Shown piece after piece: positions 1 through 6,620 of a stretch of DNA of 9,501 nucleotides. Each line of letters starts with the position of its first letter. Position 1 is the stretch's first letter. The DNA comes from an uncultured Caulobacter sp. GTDB lineage: Bacteria; Pseudomonadota; Alphaproteobacteria; Caulobacterales; Caulobacteraceae. Location of the stretch: the NCBI GenBank assembly GCA_937991555.1, contig CALKHU010000110.1, positions 1 to 9,501 of the forward strand. The letters are read 5' to 3'. A model generated the notes under the pieces. That model made no database searches. It was not told the origin of the DNA and was given only the letters and a program-made list of their open reading frames with translations. The position numbers and the translations under genes are program-made.

Positions 1-72
1 AACTGGTAGACGCGCCGGACTCAAAATCCGGTTCCGAAAGGAGTGTCGGTTCGAGCCCGACCACCCGCACCA
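1..72 (+). tRNA. tRNA-Leu (anticodon CAA), 5' end cut by window edge
   Basis: The sequence begins inside the D-loop and contains the rest of a leucine tRNA. The anticodon stem pairs 15-19 with 27-31 around a 7-nt loop (20-26), with anticodon CAA at 22-24, which reads UUG. A long variable arm (about 32-44) marks a class II tRNA. The T-stem pairs GTCGG (45-49) with CCGAC (57-61) around TTCGAGC. The 3' acceptor strand is 62-68, the discriminator base is A69, and CCA (70-72) is encoded. The 5' acceptor strand and part of the D-arm lie outside the window. No integrase or repeated tRNA 3' end is seen next to it, so nothing shows use as an integration site. Confidence 0.95.
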
Positions 73-161
73 AGGCCTCCGCGCGCGGTCCGCGCTCATC
101 GGTCCGCATTGCCGATATCAGGGAGCCGCCGGCGTCGGCGCCAGGCCCCGTCCATCGATGA

Positions 162-178
162 CCAGTTGGTCGAACTGG
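162..178. repeat. Inverted repeat CCAGTT / AACTGG
   Basis: CCAGTT (162-167) and AACTGG (173-178) are perfect inverted arms around a 5-nt centre. An overlapping palindrome, GACCA (160-164) and TGGTC (167-171), shares the same bases. Read as TGAC-N6-GTC (159-171), it resembles the stronger palindrome at 300-313. It could be a second regulator site or a small RNA hairpin behind the tRNA; there is no following T-run to support a terminator. The role is unproven. Confidence 0.4.
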
Positions 179-271
179 AGGCCCGCGTCCGCGCGCCCTG
201 CCGCCGGCCTGCCGGGCCGAGCTTGAATTCCCGTTGAAAAACTGTGGAACCGGCGGCCGCCGACGCTGCGC

Positions 272-300
272 TTGCAATTCCACGCCTAACGCTGCAATAT
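272..300 (+). promoter_or_regulatory. Candidate sigma70-type promoter of the six-gene operon
   Basis: TTGCAA (272-277) could serve as a -35 box, and CAATAT (295-300), after a 17-nt spacer, as a -10 box. Both are imperfect matches to consensus (four and three of six positions), so this rests mainly on location and spacing. The proposed -10 box lies inside the left arm of the palindrome at 295-318. Transcription would start near 307, leaving a leader of about 20 nt. Confidence 0.35.
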
Positions 301-318
301 GACCAAATAGTCAAATTG
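295..318. promoter_or_regulatory. Operator-like palindrome before the operon
   Basis: The arms CAATATGAC (295-303) and GTCAAATTG (310-318) are inverted repeats with eight of nine positions paired, around the 6-nt centre CAAATA. The core is TGAC-N6-GTCA. Its AT-richness stands out against the local GC content. It covers the proposed -10 box and its right end touches the ribosome binding site (318-321) of the first gene, so a protein bound here would block transcription. Size and symmetry fit the sites used by dimeric TetR-family repressors, and one is encoded as the fifth gene of the operon. The pairing of that protein with this site is inferred. Confidence 0.65.
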
Positions 319-321
319 GAG
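318..321 (+). promoter_or_regulatory. Ribosome binding site that sets the dioxygenase start
   Basis: GGAG lies 6 nt before the ATG at 328. The frame is open further upstream to a GTG at 244, but that codon has no Shine-Dalgarno sequence. The extra 28 residues would also run through the promoter and palindrome, so 328 is preferred. Confidence 0.75.
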
Positions 322-327
322 CGGGGC

Positions 328-1254
328 ATGAGCATCATCAAGGTCGAGGACGTGGCCTTCGTGCGCTTCCGGGCGCCGGACCTGGACGCCATGGCCGGCT
401 TTCTGGCCGACTTCGGGCTGCAGGTGGTCGAACGGACGGGCGACCGGCTCGTCGCGCGCGGCGCGGGCGCCGCGCCGGCGGCGCACATCACCGAGCGGGG
501 CGAGGCGGGCTTCGCGGGCCTCGGCCTGCGCGCGGCAAGCGTCGCCGACCTCGAAGCCCTCGCCGCGGCAGAGGGGGCGGCCGTCGCCGACTTCGACGCG
601 CCCGGCGGCGGCAAGGTGGTGACGCTGACCGACCCCGACGGCCACCGGATCGAGGTCGTCGCCGGCCAGGCGGCGGCCGATCCGTCGGCGATCCCGGCCG
701 CCCAGCCCTGGAACCGGGGCGACGCGAAGGGCCGGCTGCGGGCGACCAAGCGGATCGCGCCGGGGGCGGCGACGGTGATCCGGCTCGGCCATGCGGTGCT
801 GAACGTGTCCGACTTCCGGGCCTCGGAGCGCTGGTACAAGGATCGCTTCGGCTTCATCACCTCCGACGAGATCGAGGCCGCGCCGGGTTTCGCGATCGGC
901 GCCTTCCTGCGCTGCGACCGCGGCGACACCCCGACCGACCACCACACCCTGTTCCTCGTCCAGAGCCCGAAGGGACCGGGATTCAACCACGCCGCCTTCG
1001 AAGTCGCCGACCTCGACGACCTGATGATCGGACACGAGCGGCTGAAGGCCGCCGGCCGTACGCCCGAATGGGGAGTCGGCCGACATATCCTGGGCAGCCA
1101 GGTGTTCGACTACTGGCGCGATCCGTGGGGTCACACGCTCGAGCACTGGACCGACGGCGACCTGTTCACCGCCGCCGACGGCTCCAACACCGCCACCCTC
1201 CAGGACCTGATCGGCGTCCAGTGGGGCCCGTCGGCCCCGCCGACGATGGCCTGA
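328..1254 (+). CDS. Type I (VOC-fold) extradiol ring-cleavage dioxygenase
   Basis: This 308-residue cytoplasmic enzyme is predicted to open a catechol-type ring next to its hydroxyl pair, using Fe(II) and O2. It has two vicinal-oxygen-chelate domains. The N-terminal one (about 5-112) has lost its metal ligands. The C-terminal one (about 150-275) keeps the complete facial triad H155 (in RLGHAVLNV), H221 (in GFNHAAF) and E272. The second-shell residues H206, H253 and Y262 are also present, with spacings close to those I recall for biphenyl-type 2,3-diol dioxygenases (H253 to Y262 nine residues, to E272 nineteen). Length is normal for two-domain enzymes of the family. One deviation from the family signature is D261 before Y262, where a hydrophobic residue is usual. 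As first gene of the operon, 21 nt ahead of a C-C hydrolase, it is probably the ring-opening step. The substrate cannot be read from the sequence; a bicyclic, alkyl- or side-chain-bearing catechol or a hydroxyquinol are all possible. Confidence 0.9.
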   Translation: MSIIKVEDVAFVRFRAPDLDAMAGFLADFGLQVVERTGDRLVARGAGAAPAAHITERGEAGFAGLGLRAASVADLEALAAAEGAAVADFDAPGGGKVVTLTDPDGHRIEVVAGQAAADPSAIPAAQPWNRGDAKGRLRATKRIAPGAATVIRLGHAVLNVSDFRASERWYKDRFGFITSDEIEAAPGFAIGAFLRCDRGDTPTDHHTLFLVQSPKGPGFNHAAFEVADLDDLMIGHERLKAAGRTPEWGVGRHILGSQVFDYWRDPWGHTLEHWTDGDLFTAADGSNTATLQDLIGVQWGPSAPPTMA

Positions 1255-1275
1255 TCCCAGCAAGGAAACCCATCC

Positions 1276-2133
1276 ATGAAGCTCGCGTCCTTCACGGCCG
1301 GCGGGGCGGCCGAACTCGGCGTCGTCGTCGGCGACCGCATCGTGCCCGTCAGCCGCGCCGCGCCAGCCCTCGGCGACGACATGACCGCGCTGATCCGCGC
1401 CTGGCCCGGGGCCCGGGCGGAGGTGCAGGCGATCGCCGACCGGGGCGAGGGCGCCCTGCCGCTCGACCAGGTGCGGCTCGAGGTTCCCATCCGCCGGCCG
1501 GGCAAGATCATGGCCATCGGCCTCAACTACGCCGACCATATCGCCGAGAGCCGGATGGCGACGCCGGAGCACCAGATCTGGTTCTCCAAGGCCCCGACCT
1601 CGGCCGCCGGCCCGTTCGACGCCATCGAGATCCCGAAGGCCGGGCAGGCGGTCGACTATGAGGCCGAACTGGTGGCCGTGGTCGGTTCCGGCGGGCGGCA
1701 CATCGGCCGCGGCGACGCGCCGGCGGCGCTGTTCGGCTTCTGCGTCGGCAACGACGTCACCGAGCGGGCCTGGCAGCACCGCACGCCGCAGTGGGTGCTG
1801 GGCAAGTCGTTCGACACCCACGCGCCGTTCGGGCCATGGATCACGACGGCCGACGAGCTGCCGGACCCGCACGGGCTCGACATCCGCTGCCTCGTCAACG
1901 GCGAGGTGCGGCAGGACTCCAACACCCGCCACCTGGTGTTCGACGTCTGGGCCCAGGTCGAGCACCTGTCCCAGGCGATGACGCTGGAGCCCGGCGACCT
2001 GATCTTCACCGGCACGCCGGGCGGGGTTGGGGCGGCGATGAAGCCGATGACCTTCCTCAAGGCCGGCGACGTGGTGCGGGTCGAGATCGAGGGCCTCGGG
2101 GCCATCGAGAACGTCTGCCAGGCGGAGGCCTGA
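1276..2133 (+). CDS. Fumarylacetoacetate hydrolase (FAH) family C-C hydrolase
   Basis: This 285-residue protein belongs to the FAH superfamily: acylpyruvate hydrolases, HpcE-type decarboxylase/isomerases and 2-hydroxypentadienoate hydratases. A short N-terminal domain (1-70) precedes the catalytic FAH domain (about 75-283). Visible landmarks are KIMAIGLNYADH (77-88), the divalent-metal ligands E129 and E131 (YEAEL) and D160 (GNDVTER), the active-site lysine region LGKSFDT (175-181) and TGTPGGVG (245-252). Length and domain order are normal. The start has AAGGAA (1262-1267) 8 nt upstream. Placed directly after the dioxygenase, it most likely cleaves the ring-fission product hydrolytically, perhaps releasing pyruvate, a job that alpha/beta-fold hydrolases do in the classical meta pathway. 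Decarboxylase, isomerase or hydratase activity cannot be excluded, because the family is hard to divide by sequence. Confidence 0.88.
   Translation: MKLASFTAGGAAELGVVVGDRIVPVSRAAPALGDDMTALIRAWPGARAEVQAIADRGEGALPLDQVRLEVPIRRPGKIMAIGLNYADHIAESRMATPEHQIWFSKAPTSAAGPFDAIEIPKAGQAVDYEAELVAVVGSGGRHIGRGDAPAALFGFCVGNDVTERAWQHRTPQWVLGKSFDTHAPFGPWITTADELPDPHGLDIRCLVNGEVRQDSNTRHLVFDVWAQVEHLSQAMTLEPGDLIFTGTPGGVGAAMKPMTFLKAGDVVRVEIEGLGAIENVCQAEA
2124..2128 (+). promoter_or_regulatory. Ribosome binding site for the GTG-started monooxygenase
   Basis: GGAGG sits inside the last codons of the hydrolase gene, 6 nt before the GTG at 2135. That GTG begins one base after the TGA stop at 2131-2133. The arrangement implies translational coupling and supports GTG as the start, since the flavin-binding motif follows after only 13 residues. 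Confidence 0.8.
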
Positions 2134-2134
2134 G

Positions 2135-3613
2135 GTGACCGGCCGCGACTTCGACTGCGACGTGCTGGTTGTCGGCCTGGGGCCCGTCGGGGCCCTGCTG
2201 GCGGCCCTGCTGACCGACCAGGGCGTGCGCGTGATCGCCATCGATCGCGACACGGCCGTCTATCCGCTGCCGCGGGCCGCGCACTTCGACCATGAGATCA
2301 TGCGCCTGTTCCAGCAGGCCGGGGTCGCCGACGCCGTGCTGGCCCACAGCCGCCCGGCGCCGGCCTACGAGTTCCGCGCCGCCGACGGCCGGCCGCTGGT
2401 GAGGATGGATCTGCCCGAAGTCAGCCCGTCGGGGTGGTCTACCGGTTACATGTTCCACCAGCCGGCGGTGGAGAACGCCTTGCGGGCCCGGCTGGCCGAC
2501 TCGCCGATGGCGACGGTGAAGCTCGGATGCCGGTTCGACGGTCTCGACCAGGACGGCGAGGGCGTCACCGCGATGCTGTCCGACGGCCCGGTGCGGGCCC
2601 GCTGGGTCGTCGGCTGCGACGGCGCCTCCAGCGCCGTGCGGTCGACGCTCGGCATCGCGCTCGACGACTACGCCTTCGACGAGCCGTGGCTGGTCATCGA
2701 CGTGAAGGTCGGCGAGACCGCGACCCTGCCCGACATCAACCTGCAGATCTGCGACCCCGCCCGGCCGACCACCTGCGTCCTGATGGGGCCGGGGCGCCAC
2801 CGGTGGGAATTCATGCTGCTGCCGGGGGAGACGCCCGAGCAGGTCCTCGATGACGCCTTCATCCAGCCATTGCTGGAGCCCTGGAGCTGCGGCGACAGCG
2901 TCATCGAACGCAAGGCGGTCTATCGCTTCCACGGCCTCGTCGCGAAGTCGTGGCGCGCGGGCCGGGTGCTGCTGGCCGGCGACTCGGCGCACCAGACGCC
3001 GCCGTTTGCGGGACAGGGGATGTGCTCGGGCATGCGCGATGCGGCCAACCTCGCCTGGAAACTGCCGCTGGTGCTGCGCGGCGAGGCGGACGATCGCCTG
3101 CTCGACAGCTACCAGCCGGAACGCGAGCCGCATGTCCGCGCCTACATCGAGCTGGCCATCGGGATGGGGCGGGTCGTCTGCACCCTGGACCCGGAGGCGG
3201 CGGCGGCGCGGGACGCCGGCATGCTGGCCGCCCGCGCCGCGGGCCGCAACGCGCTGCCGCCGTCGGAGCCTCCGGCCATGTCGGCCGGCTGCCTGCTGGC
3301 CGGGTCGCCGGCCGCCGGAACGCTGTTTCCGCAGCCGGTCGCCGACGGCGCGAGGCTGGACGACGTCCTCGGCGAAGGCGGCTGGCTGATCGCCCGCGAT
3401 CCGCCCGCGCCCCTGGCAGCCGGACTGCGCGCGGTGGCGCTTTCCGACCCCCGCCTGGCCCCGTTCCGCGAGCGTATCGAGGCGTGGCTGGCGTCTCGCG
3501 GAGCGGAGGCTGTGCTCGTCCGTCCGGACCGCTATGTGTTCGGGACCGGGGACGCCGGATCGCTGGCGGCGGCCTGGTCCGCCGCAATGTCGCCGGCCGC
3601 CTGCGCAGCCTGA
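2135..3613 (+). CDS. FAD-dependent aromatic hydroxylase, MhpA-like
   Basis: This 492-residue class A flavoprotein monooxygenase is predicted to use NAD(P)H and O2 to hydroxylate a phenolic ring ortho or para to an existing hydroxyl. Domains in order: Rossmann FAD-binding fold with GLGPVG (14-19) and an acidic end of strand 2 (D37); the DG motif GCDGASSAVR (160-169) contacting FAD and NAD(P)H; a substrate-binding sheet (about 180-270); the GD motif LLAGDSAHQTPPFAGQG (279-295) binding the FAD ribityl chain; and a thioredoxin-like C-terminal domain (about 388-485) ending in the family-typical LVRPDRYVFG (461-470). It resembles 3-(3-hydroxyphenyl)propionate hydroxylases, which are usually somewhat longer. 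It starts one base after the preceding stop and lies with a ring-cleavage dioxygenase, so it probably supplies that enzyme's diol. The actual substrate (phenylpropanoid, alkylphenol, resorcinol or hydroquinone type) is undetermined. Confidence 0.9.
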   Translation: MTGRDFDCDVLVVGLGPVGALLAALLTDQGVRVIAIDRDTAVYPLPRAAHFDHEIMRLFQQAGVADAVLAHSRPAPAYEFRAADGRPLVRMDLPEVSPSGWSTGYMFHQPAVENALRARLADSPMATVKLGCRFDGLDQDGEGVTAMLSDGPVRARWVVGCDGASSAVRSTLGIALDDYAFDEPWLVIDVKVGETATLPDINLQICDPARPTTCVLMGPGRHRWEFMLLPGETPEQVLDDAFIQPLLEPWSCGDSVIERKAVYRFHGLVAKSWRAGRVLLAGDSAHQTPPFAGQGMCSGMRDAANLAWKLPLVLRGEADDRLLDSYQPEREPHVRAYIELAIGMGRVVCTLDPEAAAARDAGMLAARAAGRNALPPSEPPAMSAGCLLAGSPAAGTLFPQPVADGARLDDVLGEGGWLIARDPPAPLAAGLRAVALSDPRLAPFRERIEAWLASRGAEAVLVRPDRYVFGTGDAGSLAAAWSAAMSPAACAA

Positions 3614-3623
3614 GGAAGACACC

Positions 3624-4262
3624 ATGACCCTGAAGCTTCACCACAGCCCGATGGCCTGCTCGCTGGCCAGCCGGTTCGTGCTGGCCGAGACCGGCCTCGA
3701 CCACGAGCTCGTCGTCGTCCGCACGCGCGCCGGCGAACACCTCACCGAGGCCTACGGGCGGATCAATCCCCGCCGCAAGGTGCCGGCGCTGGAGACCGAC
3801 GCGGGCGTTCTGACCGAGTCCGCCGCCATCCTGCCTTACCTCGCCGGCCTGGCGCCCGAGCGGTCGCTGATGCCGACCGAGCCGTTCGCGCACGCCCGCG
3901 CGCGCAGCTGGCTCGCCTTCCTGTCCAGCACCGTCCATCCCGCCTTCACGGGCTCGATGTTTCCGGAGCGGTTCACCGCCGATCCCGCCGGCGCCGAGCC
4001 GGTCCGGACGCGGTTCCTCGAGAACCTGGGCGCGGCCCTCGCGTTCGTCGATGCGCATCTGGACGGCCGCGAGCATCTGCTCGACACGTTCAGTGTCTGC
4101 GATCTCTATCTGACGGTGTTCCTGCTCTGGCGTCGCAATCCGGCGGTCGGCGAGCGCCTGCCGGCGCTTCCCAACCTCGACGGCTTCCAGCAAAGAGTGC
4201 TCGCCCGCCCGGCGATCGCCGCGACGCTGGGCGACGACATGAGGCTGGTTGCCGGAGGCTGA
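3624..4262 (+). CDS. Glutathione S-transferase family protein, beta-class-like
   Basis: This 212-residue cytosolic protein has an N-terminal thioredoxin-fold domain (1-77) and an all-helical C-terminal domain (about 85-210). C12 in HSPMACSL sits at the catalytic cysteine position of bacterial beta-class enzymes. The cis-proline P54 (KVPAL) and the glutathione gamma-glutamyl contacts E65-S66 (ESAAIL) are present. D160 in SVCDLYL is the conserved N-capping aspartate. The start has GAGGAAG (3612-3618) overlapping the previous stop, 5 nt before the ATG. Within a ring-cleavage operon a GST may act as a glutathione-dependent cis-trans isomerase of the ring-fission product, as maleylpyruvate and maleylacetoacetate isomerases do. 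It could instead detoxify quinones or reductively dehalogenate, as the biphenyl-operon GSTs do. The sequence does not decide between these. Confidence 0.9.
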   Translation: MTLKLHHSPMACSLASRFVLAETGLDHELVVVRTRAGEHLTEAYGRINPRRKVPALETDAGVLTESAAILPYLAGLAPERSLMPTEPFAHARARSWLAFLSSTVHPAFTGSMFPERFTADPAGAEPVRTRFLENLGAALAFVDAHLDGREHLLDTFSVCDLYLTVFLLWRRNPAVGERLPALPNLDGFQQRVLARPAIAATLGDDMRLVAGG

Positions 4263-4270
4263 GGAGAAGG

Positions 4271-4942
4271 ATGGGCGAGGCGCGTGCAACCCGGGGACAA
4301 TCCAGTCGCGCCGAGCGCACACGGGAGGCCCTGGTGCGCGCTGGCCGACGCCTGTTCGCGGAGAATCCCGTCGACGCGGTCGCCATCGACGACATCGTTC
4401 GCGCCGCCGACGTGTCGAAGGGGAGCTTCTACAACCACTTCCCCGACAAGGAGGCGCTGGTCCGGTCGCTGACCGGCGAGATCCGCGCCGGGGTCGAGCG
4501 GGCGGTCGGCCGCGCCAACGCGGGCGTCGAGGACCCCGCCCGCCGGGTGGCCCGCGCGATCTGCGTCTATGTCCGTTACGCCGTCGATGAACCGGAACGG
4601 GCGGGCGTGCTCGTGCGGGTTCACAGCGGCCACACCTCGACCTCGGCGCCGCTGAACCGCGGCCTGGTCGAGGACATCGCCGCCGGGCTGGCCGCCGGCC
4701 GCTTCGCCGTGGCGACCATGGAGTCTGGGGTGCTCTACGTCCTCGGGGTCGCCCAGATCGCCCTCATCCGCACGGTGCTTGAGCCCTCGCTGCCGCTGGC
4801 GGTGACGCTGTCGCAGCAGCTCTGCGCGCTGCTGCTCCGGGGCCTCGGCGTGCCCGCCGCCGAGGCGGGCGTGCTGGCCGCGCAGGCTTCCGACGAGGTC
4901 GTGCGGCAAGGCCTCTACACCGACGCTGTTTCCGCCGCCTGA
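4271..4942 (+). CDS. TetR/AcrR-family transcriptional regulator
   Basis: This 223-residue regulator has the classic TetR N-terminal DNA-binding domain (about 13-65). Its helix-turn-helix core reads through AIDDIVRAADVSKGSFYNHF (38-57), with the SKGSFYNHFPDKEAL segment (49-63) typical of the recognition helix and the helix after it. Residues 70-210 are the helical ligand-binding and dimerisation part, which is too variable to name a ligand. GGAGAAGG (4263-4270) directly precedes the ATG, 8 nt after the GST stop. Being inside the operon, it probably represses its own synthesis and responds to the aromatic substrate, an intermediate or a CoA thioester made by the next gene. The best candidate operator is the 295-318 palindrome ahead of the first gene. 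Confidence 0.92.
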   Translation: MGEARATRGQSSRAERTREALVRAGRRLFAENPVDAVAIDDIVRAADVSKGSFYNHFPDKEALVRSLTGEIRAGVERAVGRANAGVEDPARRVARAICVYVRYAVDEPERAGVLVRVHSGHTSTSAPLNRGLVEDIAAGLAAGRFAVATMESGVLYVLGVAQIALIRTVLEPSLPLAVTLSQQLCALLLRGLGVPAAEAGVLAAQASDEVVRQGLYTDAVSAA

Positions 4943-4953
4943 GAAAGCCGACC

Positions 4954-6522
4954 ATGACGCCGCGCCCGCTGACGCCCTTCGAAGGGCAGGACATCCGCAC
5001 CCTGATCGACGCCCAGGCGCGCGTGCGCGGCGGCCATCCGTTCCTGGTCTGGGAGCCGTTCGAGGGCGAGGGCCGCGCCTGGTCCTACGCCGATTTCTCT
5101 GACGCCGTGCGCCGGTTCGCGGCCGGCCTCCAGGCGAGGGGCGTGCGGCCCGCCGACCGCGTGCTGGTCCACCTCGACAACTGCCCGGAGTCGGTGATCG
5201 CCTGGCTCGGGTGCGCCTATGCCGGCGCGGTGGCGGTGACCACGAACGCCAAGTCCAGCCGTGACGAGATCGGCTACTTCGCCACGCACAGCGGCGCGGT
5301 CGGCGGCGTCACCCAGCCCCGTTTCGCGGCGCTGGTCCGGGAGGCGGCGCCGGGTCTCGGCTGGATGGTCGTGACCGCCGACGATAACGGCGCGCCGGCC
5401 GAGGCGGACGTCTCCGGCTTCGAGCCGTTCAGCGCCGTCGACAGCGATCCGGCCACGCTCGCCGTCCGGCCGCATGACCCCTGGGCCCCCTTCGGCATCC
5501 AGTACACCTCCGGCACCACGGCGCGGCCCAAGGCCGTGCTCTGGACCCACGCCAACGCCCTCTGGGGCGCCCGGATGTGCGCGCAGAACGAGGACCTGCG
5601 GCCCGAGGACGTGCACCTCGTCTACCTGCCGCTGTTCCACACCAACGCCCAGGTCTATTCCGTGCTCGCCGCCCTGTGGGCGGGGGCGACGGCGGTGCTG
5701 CAGCCGAAGTTCTCCGCCTCGCGCTTCTGGCCGGTGTCGCTCAAGCACGGCTGCACCTGGACCTCGATGGTGCCCTTCTGCCTCAAGGCGCTGATGGACC
5801 AGCCCCGGCCCGAGCGGCACAGCTACCGCCATTTCGGCAACGGCGTCTGCGCGCCGCCGACCGACGCCGTCTTCGGCGTCAAGACCATCGGCTGGTGGGG
5901 TATGACCGAAACCATGACCCACGGGACGGTCGGGTCGGCCCATCTCCCGGACGCGCCGATGTCGATGGGCCGGCCCTCGCCGGCCTACGCGATCCACGTC
6001 CTCGACGCAGACATGAAGCCGGTGCGGCCGGGTGAGACCGGCGACCTCTACGTCGGCGGCGTGCGCGGCCTGTCGCTGTTCCTCGAGTACGCCGGCGACC
6101 CGGACGCGACGGCCAGGGCCTTCACCGCCGACGGCCTGTTCGTCACGGGCGACCGCGTGCGCCTCGGAGAAGACGGCTGGCTCTATTTCGCCGACCGCAG
6201 CAAGGACATGCTCAAGGTCGGCGGCGAGAACGTCGCGGCGTCCGAGATCGAGCGCGTGGTGGCGGGCGTCGACGGCGTGGTGGAATGCGCCGTCGTCGGC
6301 CGGCGCCATCCGATGCTGGACGAGGCGCCGGTGGCCTTCGTGATCCCGCGCGACCCGGACGACGCCACACTGCCGGACCGGGTGATGGCCGCCTGCCGCG
6401 AGGCCCTGGCCAGCTTCAAGCAGCCCCATGAGGTGCGACTCATCGACCAGTTGCCGCGTTCCACCCTGGAGAAGGTCGCGAAGGCCGAACTGCGGGCGTT
6501 GCTTGCCGCCGAGGAAGCCTGA
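4954..6522 (+). CDS. Acyl-CoA ligase (AMP-binding, ANL superfamily)
   Basis: This 522-residue enzyme should activate a carboxylic acid with ATP to an acyl-adenylate and then to a CoA thioester. The large N-terminal domain carries the P-loop YTSGTTARPKA (184-194), the A5 motif GWWGMTET (313-320) and the ribose-binding D400 in LFVTGDRVRL. The hinge and A8 region is DRSKDMLKVGGENV (414-427). The small C-terminal domain ends with PRSTLEKVAK (501-510), where K507 matches the adenylation lysine. All core motifs are intact and the length is normal. Overall look is closest to the CaiC/long- and medium-chain branch, though I cannot assign the acid. It follows the TetR gene by 11 nt with only a weak GAGAAAG Shine-Dalgarno, so it is the likely last gene of the operon. 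It may activate the aromatic acid side chain or the acid released by the FAH enzyme. Confidence 0.92.
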   Translation: MTPRPLTPFEGQDIRTLIDAQARVRGGHPFLVWEPFEGEGRAWSYADFSDAVRRFAAGLQARGVRPADRVLVHLDNCPESVIAWLGCAYAGAVAVTTNAKSSRDEIGYFATHSGAVGGVTQPRFAALVREAAPGLGWMVVTADDNGAPAEADVSGFEPFSAVDSDPATLAVRPHDPWAPFGIQYTSGTTARPKAVLWTHANALWGARMCAQNEDLRPEDVHLVYLPLFHTNAQVYSVLAALWAGATAVLQPKFSASRFWPVSLKHGCTWTSMVPFCLKALMDQPRPERHSYRHFGNGVCAPPTDAVFGVKTIGWWGMTETMTHGTVGSAHLPDAPMSMGRPSPAYAIHVLDADMKPVRPGETGDLYVGGVRGLSLFLEYAGDPDATARAFTADGLFVTGDRVRLGEDGWLYFADRSKDMLKVGGENVAASEIERVVAGVDGVVECAVVGRRHPMLDEAPVAFVIPRDPDDATLPDRVMAACREALASFKQPHEVRLIDQLPRSTLEKVAKAELRALLAAEEA

Positions 6523-6543
6523 CCTAACTCCAGAGAGTGGGTA

Positions 6544-6571
6544 GGATGAGGGCCGATAGGCCTTGTCCTTT
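6544..6571 (+). terminator. Hairpin after the operon, possible weak terminator
   Basis: Positions 6549-6554 pair with 6559-6564 (six pairs, one a G-T wobble) around a GATA loop. GGA (6544-6546) can extend the stem by pairing with TCC (6566-6568) across a small internal loop. Only three T residues follow (6569-6571), so intrinsic termination would be inefficient. It lies 22 nt after the ligase stop codon, where an operon end is expected. Confidence 0.35.
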
Positions 6572-6620
6572 CGGTTAGGCGAGGGGACCATCCGGATCCC
6601 AGTATCAGGCGTCCAGTAGA

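Larger units (their letters stand above)
73..327. other. Non-coding region between tRNA-Leu and the aromatic operon
   Basis: No credible gene lies in these 255 bases; the short reading frames here have no ribosome binding site and no recognisable protein. The first half is GC-rich, with a hairpin-forming repeat at 162-178. The last 100 bases become distinctly AT-richer and carry the putative promoter and the operator-like palindrome of the downstream operon. No T-run that would end tRNA transcription is visible. Confidence 0.7.

Noticed and set aside
1..72. tRNA-Leu as the attachment site of a genomic island holding the catabolic genes
   Set aside because: No integrase, no repeat of the tRNA 3' end and no clear composition change appear in the window; the far side would have to be seen to decide.
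43..237. 64-codon open frame starting inside the tRNA
   Set aside because: It begins within the tRNA variable arm, has no ribosome binding site and reads as Arg/Pro-rich noise.
244..327. Upstream GTG (244) as start of the dioxygenase
   Set aside because: It has no Shine-Dalgarno sequence, and the extra residues would be encoded by the promoter/palindrome region; ATG 328 has GGAG at good spacing and begins at the domain edge.
286..2253. Very long open frame (655 codons) on the - strand opposite the dioxygenase and hydrolase genes
   Set aside because: The + strand frames carry intact family motifs; the antisense frame has low-complexity Arg/Gly/Pro/His-rich sequence typical of GC-rich shadow frames. 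The same holds for the long - strand frames at 2057-3625, 2901-4322 and 4915-6699.
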